A program made the position numbers and the translations under genes. 64,000 bases of DNA, from positions 59,991-123,990 of the forward strand of contig NZ_BOON01000039.1 in the NCBI RefSeq assembly GCF_016863255.1. The letters are read 5' to 3'. Every line of letters begins with the position of its first letter. The first letter of the stretch is position 1. Below are positions 9,507-17,313 of this stretch, piece after piece. Below the pieces are notes generated by a model. It searched no databases and was not told where the DNA came from. It saw nothing but the letters and a program-made list of their open reading frames with translations. Origin of the DNA: Planosporangium mesophilum (GTDB lineage: Bacteria > Actinomycetota > Actinomycetes > Mycobacteriales > Micromonosporaceae).

Positions 9507-11212
9507 CAGTGGGTGAGCACCCAGAGCGGGTTGCTGTAGAACCACAGGTCCTTCCACGGGTCGGCGTCGCCGAACACGTCGGCGGCCGGTCCGTGCGGGT
9601 CGACGGCCGCGCCCATCAGGCCGGGCGCGCTGCGGTTGCCGTCGGTACCGCGGAGGCGGAAGTACTTCGGCCCGTCCACCTTCGGCAGCCGGAACACGAA
9701 CTCGCGCCCGTCGTCGGCCGGGGTCACCTCGAACGACTGGACCACGCGCGTGTTCGGCGCCTTGAACGTGTCCCGGTCGGTGACCGGGCCGGTCACGTCA
9801 CCCATGATCACGTCGATGCGCTTGAGCTGCGGTACGAACTCCGCCCAGTTCGCCTGCTGCGGCAGCCCGATCCGGATCCGCAGCTCCACGTCGGCGCCGC
9901 GCCGGGCCTGGACCATCCCGCCGAGCGTCGCCCGGGACCCGCCGGCGCGCAGCCATACGTTCAGGCTGTTCAGCAGGCCACCGTGGTCGACCCAGATCCG
10001 GCCGGCGCGGATACCCTCCATCACCGCCGCGTAGCTCCGCGAGGCCGCGCCGACGTGGGTACGGCTGTAGAAGCCGGGCCAGAAGTCGCCGTTGGCGAGG
10101 TTGACCCCGCCGCCGTACTGCGGGTCGTTGTAGTAGCCGTTGGCGTTGAAGTCGCTGCCCGCGCCGCGGGTGGCCGGATCGCCGTACACCGAGTGCGAGT
10201 CGGAGTTGGCCGTGATCCACCAGGGCTTGCCCTCGGCGAGGAGGCTGTCCCACAGGCCGCCGACGGTGGCGGTCATCCAGTCGAAGCCGCCCCAGGTCAC
10301 GTAGCTCTCGTTCGGGTACCCGGGGAACGAGTCCTTCGAGGGCTTGCTGTCGTAGTACCCGCGGCCGGAGCCGGGGCCGAGCGGCGCCTTGATGCCGGCG
10401 GCCTGGTGGCCGGGTGCGCCCTCCATGCCGACCGCGATGCGCGGCTGGGCGTCGCGCCAGCCCCGGATCTCGTGTGGCGAGTCGATGCCCTTGCGGGACG
10501 GGTGGTTGGCCAGGAACAGCGCGTCCGGTACCCGCCTGCGGTCGACCGCCTCGGCGAGGAAGTTGATGCCGGCGATGGCCAGCGCCTCGTTGGCCGGGCT
10601 GGAGCCGGTCGCCTTCTTGACCGAGCCGTCGAAGGAGCTTTCGAACTCCTTGAGCACCGCGACCTCGTTCTGGCCCGGGTGCACGAAGACCGTGCCGTGC
10701 TCGGCGGACGGGATGTTCCACTCCAGACCCTGGAAGACCAGCATGTCCTTGTGCAGGTCGCGGGCGCGGCGGATGTCCGGGTTGACCTTCTCCACGCCGA
10801 TCTTGACGTGCTGGTCGCTGCCGTGGTCGGTGATGACCATCCAGTCCAGGCCGAACGCGCTGGCGTGCCGGACGTGGTCGGTCACCCGGTACAGGCCGTC
10901 CGGGCTGTACCGGGTGTGGATGTGGTGGTCGCCGGCGAGCCAGACCAAGCCGTCGGGGTTGTCGCCGCGCTCGTCCCGGCCGTCCTTCGCGGAAGCCGCC
11001 TGCGGTTCACCGAGGACGCCGGCCACCCCGCCGCCGAGCGCGCCGGCCGCCGCCGCGCCCGCGCCGAGGATGCCCGCCCGGCGCAGGAAGCCACGCCGCG
11101 ACACCTCTCCGGGGGACAGCTCGCTGTCGGGGATGGACGTGTCGAGTACGGGTGGTAAGCCAGCCGGTACGTCGTGGTCGTGGTTGTGGTGATGCGGGTG
11201 GCTGTGTCCCAT
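9506..11212 (-). CDS. Tat-exported PHP-domain metallophosphoesterase
   Basis: 568 residues. The first 15 are His-rich (GHSHPHHHNHDHD). A Tat signal follows: SRRGFLRR at about 39-46, then an Ala/Gly-rich hydrophobic segment. The mature part begins with the PHP signature GDHHIHTRYSPDG and TDHGSD, and later ANHPSRKG and ANSDSHSVYGD supply further metal ligands. PHP proteins of this CehA/McbA-like kind hydrolyse phosphate or related esters with two or three metals; the substrate here is unknown. The C-terminal 150 residues look beta-rich. The export signal places it outside the membrane. It is coupled to the downstream unknown gene. Confidence 0.82.
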   Translation of the reverse strand: MGHSHPHHHNHDHDVPAGLPPVLDTSIPDSELSPGEVSRRGFLRRAGILGAGAAAAGALGGGVAGVLGEPQAASAKDGRDERGDNPDGLVWLAGDHHIHTRYSPDGLYRVTDHVRHASAFGLDWMVITDHGSDQHVKIGVEKVNPDIRRARDLHKDMLVFQGLEWNIPSAEHGTVFVHPGQNEVAVLKEFESSFDGSVKKATGSSPANEALAIAGINFLAEAVDRRRVPDALFLANHPSRKGIDSPHEIRGWRDAQPRIAVGMEGAPGHQAAGIKAPLGPGSGRGYYDSKPSKDSFPGYPNESYVTWGGFDWMTATVGGLWDSLLAEGKPWWITANSDSHSVYGDPATRGAGSDFNANGYYNDPQYGGGVNLANGDFWPGFYSRTHVGAASRSYAAVMEGIRAGRIWVDHGGLLNSLNVWLRAGGSRATLGGMVQARRGADVELRIRIGLPQQANWAEFVPQLKRIDVIMGDVTGPVTDRDTFKAPNTRVVQSFEVTPADDGREFVFRLPKVDGPKYFRLRGTDGNRSAPGLMGAAVDPHGPAADVFGDADPWKDLWFYSNPLWVLTH

Positions 11213-11335
11213 TGATCGCTGCTCCCGTTCGGCTGCTCGCGCATGATCACACGCGACTCAATCGCAATCTCGCGAAGACCAGCGAACGGAAGGTGGCGAC
11301 GACGCGGGGCCGAGTTGAACAGCCGACGACACCCG

Positions 11336-12133
11336 TCACATGAGGGGTCGAAACGCGCCGGTGGCGACGCTTGTCCCGATCGCGGCGGCCGCGATGCCGA
11401 CGGCGCCCGCGATCATCGCGGCGTCGGCGGCGGTGAACCGCCGCGGCCGGGCCACCGACCGCGGCACGTGCGAGTCGAAGCCGCGGGCGTCCATCGCGGT
11501 GGCGAGCCGGGTACCGCGCCGGATCGCGCCGACGAGCAGCGCGAACGCCGTCGACACGACCAGCCGGACGTACGCGACCGGATTGCCGCCGGCGTCGACG
11601 CCGCGCGCCCGCCTGGCCAGCGTCAGCAGCTCCCACTCCGCGGCCAGCAGCGGTACGAGCCGGAACGCGGCCAACGCGCCGATGGCGAACCGCGCCGGTA
11701 CCCGCAGGTGCTGGGTGAGCGAGTCGGCCAGGTCGGTCGGGTCGGTCGTCGCGACCACGACCAGGCCCGGCAGCGCGACCGCGACGATGCGCAGCGCCAA
11801 CCCGAGGGCGGTGGTCGCGACCCCGGCCGTGACGACGAGCGGACCGGCGTCGAGCAGCACCGGTCCGCTGTCGGAGGTGCCGAAGAGCAGTTGGGTGACG
11901 GCGATGCCGGCGACGCTGACCAGCAGCGTGCCGCTCCGGCGCAGCAGGGCCCGGTACCGCACTCCGAACAGCGGTACCAGCGCCAGCTCCGCGGCCAGCG
12001 CCGCCGCCGGGGTGACCGGGTCCACCGCGGCCAGCAGCGCGATCGTGAGCACCATCATCGCCGCCAGCTTGGCGACCGGGTCGCGGCGGGCCAGCGGGGC
12101 GGACGTGTCGCCCAGCGGTGCCAGGGTCCTCAT
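11336..12133 (-). CDS. ecfT: ECF transporter transmembrane component EcfT
   Basis: 265 residues with four to five hydrophobic segments and the two cytoplasmic coupling motifs typical of EcfT (ARRARGVDAGG and AMDARGFDS, both A-R-G type). These contact the two ATPase halves and gate vitamin release. The ATG overlaps the ecfA stop (ATGA). It is the last gene of the S-A-T operon under the TPP riboswitch. The frame extends far upstream as Arg-rich shadow inside ecfA and should not be annotated as part of it. Confidence 0.9.
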   Translation of the reverse strand: MRTLAPLGDTSAPLARRDPVAKLAAMMVLTIALLAAVDPVTPAAALAAELALVPLFGVRYRALLRRSGTLLVSVAGIAVTQLLFGTSDSGPVLLDAGPLVVTAGVATTALGLALRIVAVALPGLVVVATTDPTDLADSLTQHLRVPARFAIGALAAFRLVPLLAAEWELLTLARRARGVDAGGNPVAYVRLVVSTAFALLVGAIRRGTRLATAMDARGFDSHVPRSVARPRRFTAADAAMIAGAVGIAAAAIGTSVATGAFRPLM

Positions 12134-13602
12134 GCCGGTCGCTCCAGGTCCAGGCAGCGGTCCGCCAGCGCCGCGACGAAGTCGGCGTCGTGGGTGACCG
12201 CGACGACGGCGGTGCCGTCGTCGCGTAATCCCGACAGCAGGTCGAGCAGTTCGGTCCAGGTACGGAGGTCCTGGCCGAACGTCGGCTCGTCCAGGATGAC
12301 GACCCGCGGCGCGGCGGCCAGCGCGGTCGCGACGCTCAGCCGCCGGCGTTCGCCACCGGACAGCGTGTGCGGGTTGGCTTCCGCCAGGTGCGCCAGGTGC
12401 AGTCGCTCCAGCAGGTCGTCGACGGTCTTTGCCACGTCGGCCGCCGGGTGGCCGGCCCGCCGCGGCCCGAGCGCCAGCTCGTCGTGCACCGTGGCGGCCA
12501 GGAACTGGTGCTCCGGGTTCTGGAAGACCGAGCCGATCCGCTCGGCCAGTACCGCGGCGCGCCACCGATGCGGCGGCCGGCCCGCGTACCGTCCGGCCAG
12601 AGCGGTACTGGCGACGACGGCCCCGGAGGACGGCGGCAGCAGCCCGCCGAGCAGCAGTGCGAGCGTCGACTTCCCTGCGCCGTTGGGTCCCCGGACGGCG
12701 ACCGCCTCCCCGGCGCCGACCTCGGCGTCGACGCCGGCGAGCGCCGGCGCCGACCGCTCCGGCGCCGACCTCGTCGGTGCCGGCGAATCCGGGTACCGGT
12801 AGCCGAGCTGACGGGCGGTCAGCAGCATCGGGCCGGGAGGTGCGGTGGGGCGGGTACGCCGGGGCACCGGCTCGGCGTCGGGCACCCATACGCCCAGTGC
12901 GGCCAGCGCGTCGCCGTGCCGGCGCAGCACCTCGTCGGGCGGGCCGTCGGCGAGCACCCCGCCGCCGGGGGAGAGGGCCACCACCCGGTCGACGAGCGGC
13001 AGCGCCTCGGCGACCCGGTGCTCGACGAGGACGAGCGTGGCCCGGTCACCGCGCAGCGACCGGTCCAGGGTCTGCCGGACCAGCGCCGCGCCATCGGGGT
13101 CGAGGTTCGCGGTCGGCTCGTCGAGCAGCAGCAGCGACGGCTCCAGCGCGAGCACCCCGGCCAGCGCGAGCCGCTGCTGCTCACCGCCGGACAGCGACGC
13201 GGTGTCCCGGTCGAGCGGGTAGCCGAAGCCGACCCGTTCCAGCGCGGCGCGTACCCGGGGCCAGATCCGCTCCGCCGGTACGCCGCGGTTCTCCAGCCCG
13301 AAGGCCACGTCGTCCCCGGCGCGGCGCATCACCAGCTGCGTCTCGGGGTCCTGGAACAGGATGCCGACCCGCGACCTCGCATCGGCCGGCGGCAACCCGT
13401 CGACGGTGATCTCGCCGGCCTGCTCGCCGGAGTCGGCGAGCAGGCCGGCGAGTGCGGCCAGCAGGGTGCTCTTGCCGCCGCCCGATGGGCCGAGCAGGAG
13501 TACCCGTTCGCCGTGCGCGATGTCGAGGTCGACATCGCGCACCGCCCATGCCCTTCGGCCGGCGTACCGCCAGCCGAAGCCACGCAGCCGTACGGTGCTC
13601 AG
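12130..13602 (-). CDS. ecfA: ECF transporter fused double ATPase EcfA (probable CTG start)
   Basis: 490 residues containing two ABC ATPase domains in one chain. The first has GPSGGGKST, LSGGEQQRLAL and LLLDEPTANLDPDG; the second has GPNGAGKST, LSGGERRRLSV and VILDEPTFGQD. This is the YkoD-type arrangement for thiamine or precursor uptake. Start: homology should begin about 8 residues before FGWRYAGRRAW, and no ATG/GTG/TTG exists there in frame. CTG 13602 is positioned as CTGA over the ecfS stop, with GGAGAGG about 7 nt upstream, copying the overlap geometry of the other coupled genes here. A later GTG (in AVRDVDL) would delete the first beta strand. Hence CTG initiation is inferred, not proven. 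Confidence 0.9.
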   Translation of the reverse strand: MSTVRLRGFGWRYAGRRAWAVRDVDLDIAHGERVLLLGPSGGGKSTLLAALAGLLADSGEQAGEITVDGLPPADARSRVGILFQDPETQLVMRRAGDDVAFGLENRGVPAERIWPRVRAALERVGFGYPLDRDTASLSGGEQQRLALAGVLALEPSLLLLDEPTANLDPDGAALVRQTLDRSLRGDRATLVLVEHRVAEALPLVDRVVALSPGGGVLADGPPDEVLRRHGDALAALGVWVPDAEPVPRRTRPTAPPGPMLLTARQLGYRYPDSPAPTRSAPERSAPALAGVDAEVGAGEAVAVRGPNGAGKSTLALLLGGLLPPSSGAVVASTALAGRYAGRPPHRWRAAVLAERIGSVFQNPEHQFLAATVHDELALGPRRAGHPAADVAKTVDDLLERLHLAHLAEANPHTLSGGERRRLSVATALAAAPRVVILDEPTFGQDLRTWTELLDLLSGLRDDGTAVVAVTHDADFVAALADRCLDLERPA

Positions 13603-14192
13603 ATCGCGGTCCTCTCCTGGCCGACCGGGAACCGGTCCAGCACCCCGGTACGCGCCAGCCCCCGGCTCAGCGCGACGCTGCCCAGGCCGGCGATGAGCAG
13701 CGAGCTGACGGTGCCGAAAGCGATGTACGGCAGCCGGAAGGTCAGCCAGCTCGTGTCGGCGTAGTAGACGAACGCGTCGAACACGGTCGCGGCGAAACCG
13801 CCGAGCGCCCCGGACAGCGCCGCGGTCGGCCGCTGGTACCAGCGGTACCGGGTCGCGGCGAAGGCGAGTTCGGCGCCGGCGCCCTCGATGGCGCCCTGGA
13901 GGATGACGATGCCGCCCCACGGGGAGCCGAGCAGCAGCGAGATGGCGGCCGCGACGGTCTCGGTGAACAGCGCCGCGCCCGGCTTGCGGATGATGTACCC
14001 GGCCAGCACCGCCGGCACCAGCCAGACGCCGTAGATGAGGGCCTCGGCCGGCTTGTAGAACGCGAACGGGCCGCCGCCGCCGCTCCAGATTATGTTCCAC
14101 AGTTGGAAGATCGCGCCGAACGCCGCGGCGAGCACGGCCGCGACGACGATGTCGACCGTGCGCCAACGGAACGTGTGGACCGGACCTGTCAT
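13599..14192 (-). CDS. ECF transporter substrate-binding (S) component, YkoE-like
   Basis: 197 residues, five to six membrane segments, beginning MTGPVHTFRWRTVDIVVAA. It contains FQLWNIIWSGGGGPFAFYKP and GAIEGAGAELAFA, typical of YkoE-type S components thought to bind hydroxymethylpyrimidine or thiamine. GGGAGGTT lies before the ATG. The preceding TPP riboswitch supports a thiamine-pathway substrate. The frame continues upstream through the riboswitch hairpin but without coding character. Confidence 0.88.
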   Translation of the reverse strand: MTGPVHTFRWRTVDIVVAAVLAAAFGAIFQLWNIIWSGGGGPFAFYKPAEALIYGVWLVPAVLAGYIIRKPGAALFTETVAAAISLLLGSPWGGIVILQGAIEGAGAELAFAATRYRWYQRPTAALSGALGGFAATVFDAFVYYADTSWLTFRLPYIAFGTVSSLLIAGLGSVALSRGLARTGVLDRFPVGQERTAI

Positions 14193-14234
14193 GTGAACCT
14201 CCCAGTTCTCAAGAGCGAACCAGGAGAAGACGCA

Positions 14235-14266
14235 CGCCATGCCCCGCCGGTCGGCGGGGCATGGCG
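14235..14266 (-). terminator. Attenuator hairpin between TPP aptamer and ecfS
   Basis: A 14-bp GC-rich stem (14235-14248 with 14253-14266) and 4-nt loop, lying on the minus strand between the TPP aptamer and the ecfS ribosome site. Its position fits the expression platform of the riboswitch (premature termination when TPP is bound). Confidence 0.7.
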
Positions 14267-14282
14267 CTACGCGGAGTTCGAC

Positions 14283-14368
14283 CGAACTTCCTGCGCTGGC
14301 ATTACCCAGATCAGGTTCGAGGGTCTGCGGCCGAAGCCGCACTCTCAGCGCTGTGCGCTCCCCTGTCG
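14283..14368 (-). ncRNA. TPP riboswitch (THI element)
   Basis: Read on the minus strand, the region shows the conserved aptamer blocks in order: GGGGAGC, GCTGAGAGTGCGG, a GC-rich variable stem, ACCCTCGAACCTGATCTGG and GTAATGCCAGCGCAGGAAG. These are the pyrimidine- and pyrophosphate-sensing arms of the TPP riboswitch. It lies about 90 nt before the ecfS start, with a terminator-like hairpin between. It should lower ecfS-ecfA-ecfT expression when thiamine pyrophosphate is plentiful. The 5' boundary (P1) is approximate. Confidence 0.93.
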
Positions 14369-14533
14369 GATGTGAAGTTGTGGCATCGACGGTAGCAGCG
14401 GTCCCGGCCGTCCGGCAGACCACGGTCGGACATCGATGTATGGACTGACCTGGCTCGTCGTCCGGCTCCACGGGGAACCGGACGGTACGCTGACCGCGTC
14501 CGCTCGGCCGACGGGGTAGAAGGGACGAATCGC

Positions 14534-15604
14534 GTGGCAGCTCCGCATCGCGCACAGCCGCGAGAGCTCACCGAGCCGTCGCCCGGCGGGCTGCCCGAGG
14601 CGGCCGGCGCCGACCACGTGGGGGAGCTCACCGCACCGTCCGGGCGGGGGCCGCTGGGCCGGATCGGCTCCGTCGAGATCCTCGCCGCCGTCCTCGTCCT
14701 CGTCGTGGTGTTCCGGGCGCCGCTGAGCCGGGTGCTGTCCGCGCCCGGACTGCAGACCTGGACCACGGTCTTCGTCTCGGTCCTGACCCAGGCCATGCCG
14801 TTCCTGGTGTTCGGGGTGGTGCTGTCGGCGGTGATCGCGGTGTTCGTGCCGGCGTCGTTCTTCGCGAAGGCGCTGCCGCGGCATCCGGCCCTCGCGGTAC
14901 CCGTGGCGAGCGCGGCCGGGGTGGTGCTGCCGGGCTGCGAGTGCGGCTCGGTACCGATCGCGGGCGCCCTGGTACGCCGTGGCGTGACCCCGGCCGCCGC
15001 GCTGGCGTTCCTGCTGGCCTCGCCCGCGATCAACCCGATCGTGCTGGCGTCCACCGCGGTGGCCTTTCCCGGACAGCCGCGCATGGTGATCGCCCGCGCG
15101 CTGGCCAGCATGCTCACCGCCTGCGCCATGGGCTGGTTGTGGCTGCGGCTGGGCAAGGCCGAGTGGATCAAGCTGCCGCACCGGCCGGAGCTGGCCGGCA
15201 TGCGCAAGTGGCCGGCGTTCTGGGCGGCGGCCCGCCACGACGTGATGCACGCGGGCGGGTACCTGGTGGTGGGCGCGATGGCCGCGGCGACGATCAACGT
15301 ACTGGTGCCGCAGCAGTGGATGCGGTCGCTGGGGGACAACCCCGTGCTGGGTGTCATCACGCTCGCCGTGCTCGCGGTGGTGCTGTCGATCTGCTCCGAG
15401 GCGGACGCGTTCGTCGCCGCGTCGCTGCGCGAGTTCTCGATGACCGCGAAGCTGACGTTCCTGGTCGTCGGTCCCATGATCGACCTGAAGCTGTTCGCGA
15501 TGCAGACGGGCATCTTCGGCCGCCGGTTCGCCACCCGGTTCGCGCCGGCGACGTTCGTGCTCGCGATTCTGGTGGCCGTCGGAGTGGGAGTGGTGCTGCT
15601 GTGA
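14534..15604 (+). CDS. Predicted permease (UPF0718/DUF318 family)
   Basis: 356 residues with about eight hydrophobic segments after a 45-residue polar N-terminus. The family signature PGCECGSVPIAGALVRRG is present, along with FLLASPAINPIV and ICSEADAFVAASL. Members are membrane proteins of unsettled function; the CxC motif suggests metal or thiol chemistry, which is inference. AAGGGA lies before the GTG. Its stop overlaps the GTG of the TIGR03943 gene (GTGA); these two families are typically paired. It is divergent from the TPP-controlled operon, with 165 nt between the aptamer and this start. Confidence 0.82.
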   Translation: MAAPHRAQPRELTEPSPGGLPEAAGADHVGELTAPSGRGPLGRIGSVEILAAVLVLVVVFRAPLSRVLSAPGLQTWTTVFVSVLTQAMPFLVFGVVLSAVIAVFVPASFFAKALPRHPALAVPVASAAGVVLPGCECGSVPIAGALVRRGVTPAAALAFLLASPAINPIVLASTAVAFPGQPRMVIARALASMLTACAMGWLWLRLGKAEWIKLPHRPELAGMRKWPAFWAAARHDVMHAGGYLVVGAMAAATINVLVPQQWMRSLGDNPVLGVITLAVLAVVLSICSEADAFVAASLREFSMTAKLTFLVVGPMIDLKLFAMQTGIFGRRFATRFAPATFVLAILVAVGVGVVLL

Positions 15605-16326
15605 ACCGTCAGGCTCAGGCCGTCGTGCTGCTGCTCGTCGGTGGTGCGGTGCTGCGCACCAGCCTCACCGACATGTACCTGCGCTACGTCAAGCAGGGAC
15701 TCCGCCCGTTCCTGATCGCGGCCGGCCTGCTGCTGGTCATCGCGGCGGTCATGACGCTCTGGTACGAGTTCCGCGGCAGCGCGAAGGCGGCCCACGACCA
15801 CGGCGACCACGATGGCCACGGCCACGGCCATCGCGGGCCCTGGGTGGCCTGGCTGCTGATCCTGCCGGTGTTCGCCCTGCTGCTGGTCTCGCCGCCGGCG
15901 CTCGGCTCGTACGCGGCCAGCCGCAGCGGTACCGCCCTGCAGCAGGTCTCGGACTTCCCGCCGCTGCCGCCGGGCGACCCGGCCAAGATCAGCGTGCTCG
16001 ACTACGCCAGTCGGGCGGTCTTCGACGAGGGCCGGTCCATCGGCGACCGGAAGGTCCGCCTGACCGGCTTCGTGGTGACGGGTGCCGACGGCCGGTCGTA
16101 CCTGGCCCGCATGATCCTGACCTGCTGCGCGGCCGACGCCCGCCCGGTCAAGGTCGCGCTGGCCGGCCAGGTGCCCACCGGGCTCAAGTCCGACAGCTGG
16201 ATCGAGGTGACCGGCCGGTACGTGCCGAAGTCGATCAAGGACGAGATCAACGGCGAGCGGATCCCGTACCTCGACGTCGCCGAGTACCACGAGGTGGCCG
16301 CCCCCAACGAGCAGTACGAGTCATAG
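15601..16326 (+). CDS. TIGR03943-type membrane protein with His-rich loop
   Basis: 241 residues. Hydrophobic segments lie near residues 5-20, 35-55 and 80-100. Between the second and third is a His/Asp-rich loop (HDHGDHDGHGHGHRG). The C-terminal half is extracytoplasmic and contains DYASRAVFDEGRSIGDRKV, MILTCCAADARPV and SWIEVTGRYVP, typical of the permease-partner family. GTG 15601 overlaps the permease stop. The His-rich loop and CC pair suggest metal binding. A much longer open frame upstream is a shadow of the permease gene. Confidence 0.82.
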   Translation: MNRQAQAVVLLLVGGAVLRTSLTDMYLRYVKQGLRPFLIAAGLLLVIAAVMTLWYEFRGSAKAAHDHGDHDGHGHGHRGPWVAWLLILPVFALLLVSPPALGSYAASRSGTALQQVSDFPPLPPGDPAKISVLDYASRAVFDEGRSIGDRKVRLTGFVVTGADGRSYLARMILTCCAADARPVKVALAGQVPTGLKSDSWIEVTGRYVPKSIKDEINGERIPYLDVAEYHEVAAPNEQYES

Positions 16327-16331
16327 CCATC

Positions 16332-16337
16332 TATCCT
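16332..16337 (+). promoter_or_regulatory. Leaderless-type -10 box of alpha/beta hydrolase
   Basis: TATCCT, then 6 nt, then GTG 16344. The 17-nt gap to the previous gene has no ribosome site. Confidence 0.5.
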
Positions 16338-16343
16338 CGTGTC

Positions 16344-17177
16344 GTGCGGATCACGGCGCGGGGGCTGACATTCGACGTCAGGGTCGGCGGGGCCGACGAC
16401 GGCGTACCCGTCCTGCTGCTGCACGGGTTTCCGCAGAACGGGTCCATGTGGGACGCGGTCTCGCCCGCGCTGCACGCCGCCGGCCTGCGCACGATCGCGC
16501 CCGACCAGCGCGGCTACTCGCCGGGCGCCCGGCCGCTCGAGGTCGAGGCGTACGGGCAGCCGGAGTGCGCCGCCGACGCGCTCGCGATCCTGGACGCCCT
16601 CGGCGTCGAGCGCGCCCATGTCGTCGGGCACGACTGGGGCGCGATCGTCGGCTGGCGCCTGGCCGCCGATCATCCAGACCGGGTGAGCACGCTCTCCGCG
16701 CTGTCGGTGCCGCACCCGCGCGCCCTCGCCCGGGCCCTGCGCACCAGCCTCGACCAGCTCCGCCGGTCGAGGTACATCCTGTTCTTCCGGCGTACCGGGC
16801 GCGCCGAGGAGGTCCTGCTCGAAGACGATGCGCGGCGGCTGCGGGGGGTGTTCGCCGGCTCCGGGCTGGACGCGGCCGGGGTCGACCGGTACGTCGCGCC
16901 GCTGCTCGCGCCGGGTGCGCTGACCGCCGCGCTCAACTGGTACCGGGCCGTCAACCTGCTGCGCTCCGGCGACGTCGGCAAGGTCGGGGTACCCACGACG
17001 TACGTGTGGAGTGACGGGGACCTGGCGCTCGGCCGCGTGGGCGCGTACCGCTGTGCTCGGGAGGTGACCGGGGAGTACCGCTTCGTGGAGCTGCCGGGCG
17101 TCACCCACTGGATACCGGACCAGGCGCCGGGGGCCGTCGCGGACGCCGTACTGGACCGCGTCCTGCCGGTCCGCTGA
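16344..17177 (+). CDS. Alpha/beta hydrolase (epoxide hydrolase-like)
   Basis: 277 residues. The oxyanion-hole motif HGFPQ is near residue 28 and the nucleophile elbow is GHDWGA (Asp, as in epoxide hydrolases and haloalkane dehalogenases, not Ser). VWSDGDLAL supplies the acid position and GVTHWIPDQ the catalytic His. The likely chemistry is attack of Asp on an epoxide or ester carbon; the substrate is unknown. No membrane or signal segments. The gene starts without a ribosome site just after the TIGR03943 gene and is followed by the FadE-like gene's promoter region. Confidence 0.85.
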   Translation: MRITARGLTFDVRVGGADDGVPVLLLHGFPQNGSMWDAVSPALHAAGLRTIAPDQRGYSPGARPLEVEAYGQPECAADALAILDALGVERAHVVGHDWGAIVGWRLAADHPDRVSTLSALSVPHPRALARALRTSLDQLRRSRYILFFRRTGRAEEVLLEDDARRLRGVFAGSGLDAAGVDRYVAPLLAPGALTAALNWYRAVNLLRSGDVGKVGVPTTYVWSDGDLALGRVGAYRCAREVTGEYRFVELPGVTHWIPDQAPGAVADAVLDRVLPVR

Positions 17178-17241
17178 GAGGGCGTTCGCGCCGGGCTGCT
17201 TGCCAGCGGCCATCTCAGTGATCGCAGTGCTAATTGGCCTA

Positions 17242-17258
17242 CCAGTGGGTAACACTGG
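17242..17258. promoter_or_regulatory. Palindromic operator candidate upstream of acyl-CoA dehydrogenase
   Basis: CCAGTG-GGTAA-CACTGG is a perfect 6-bp inverted repeat 55 nt before the dehydrogenase start, in an otherwise non-coding 136-nt gap. Its size and shape fit a TetR-family site, the usual regulators of acyl-CoA dehydrogenase genes; no regulator gene lies nearby. Confidence 0.45.
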
Positions 17259-17313
17259 CGGGTAGCCTGAGACCCAGACGTGCATGTATCCAGTACCCGC
17301 AAGGGGGTTGGCC

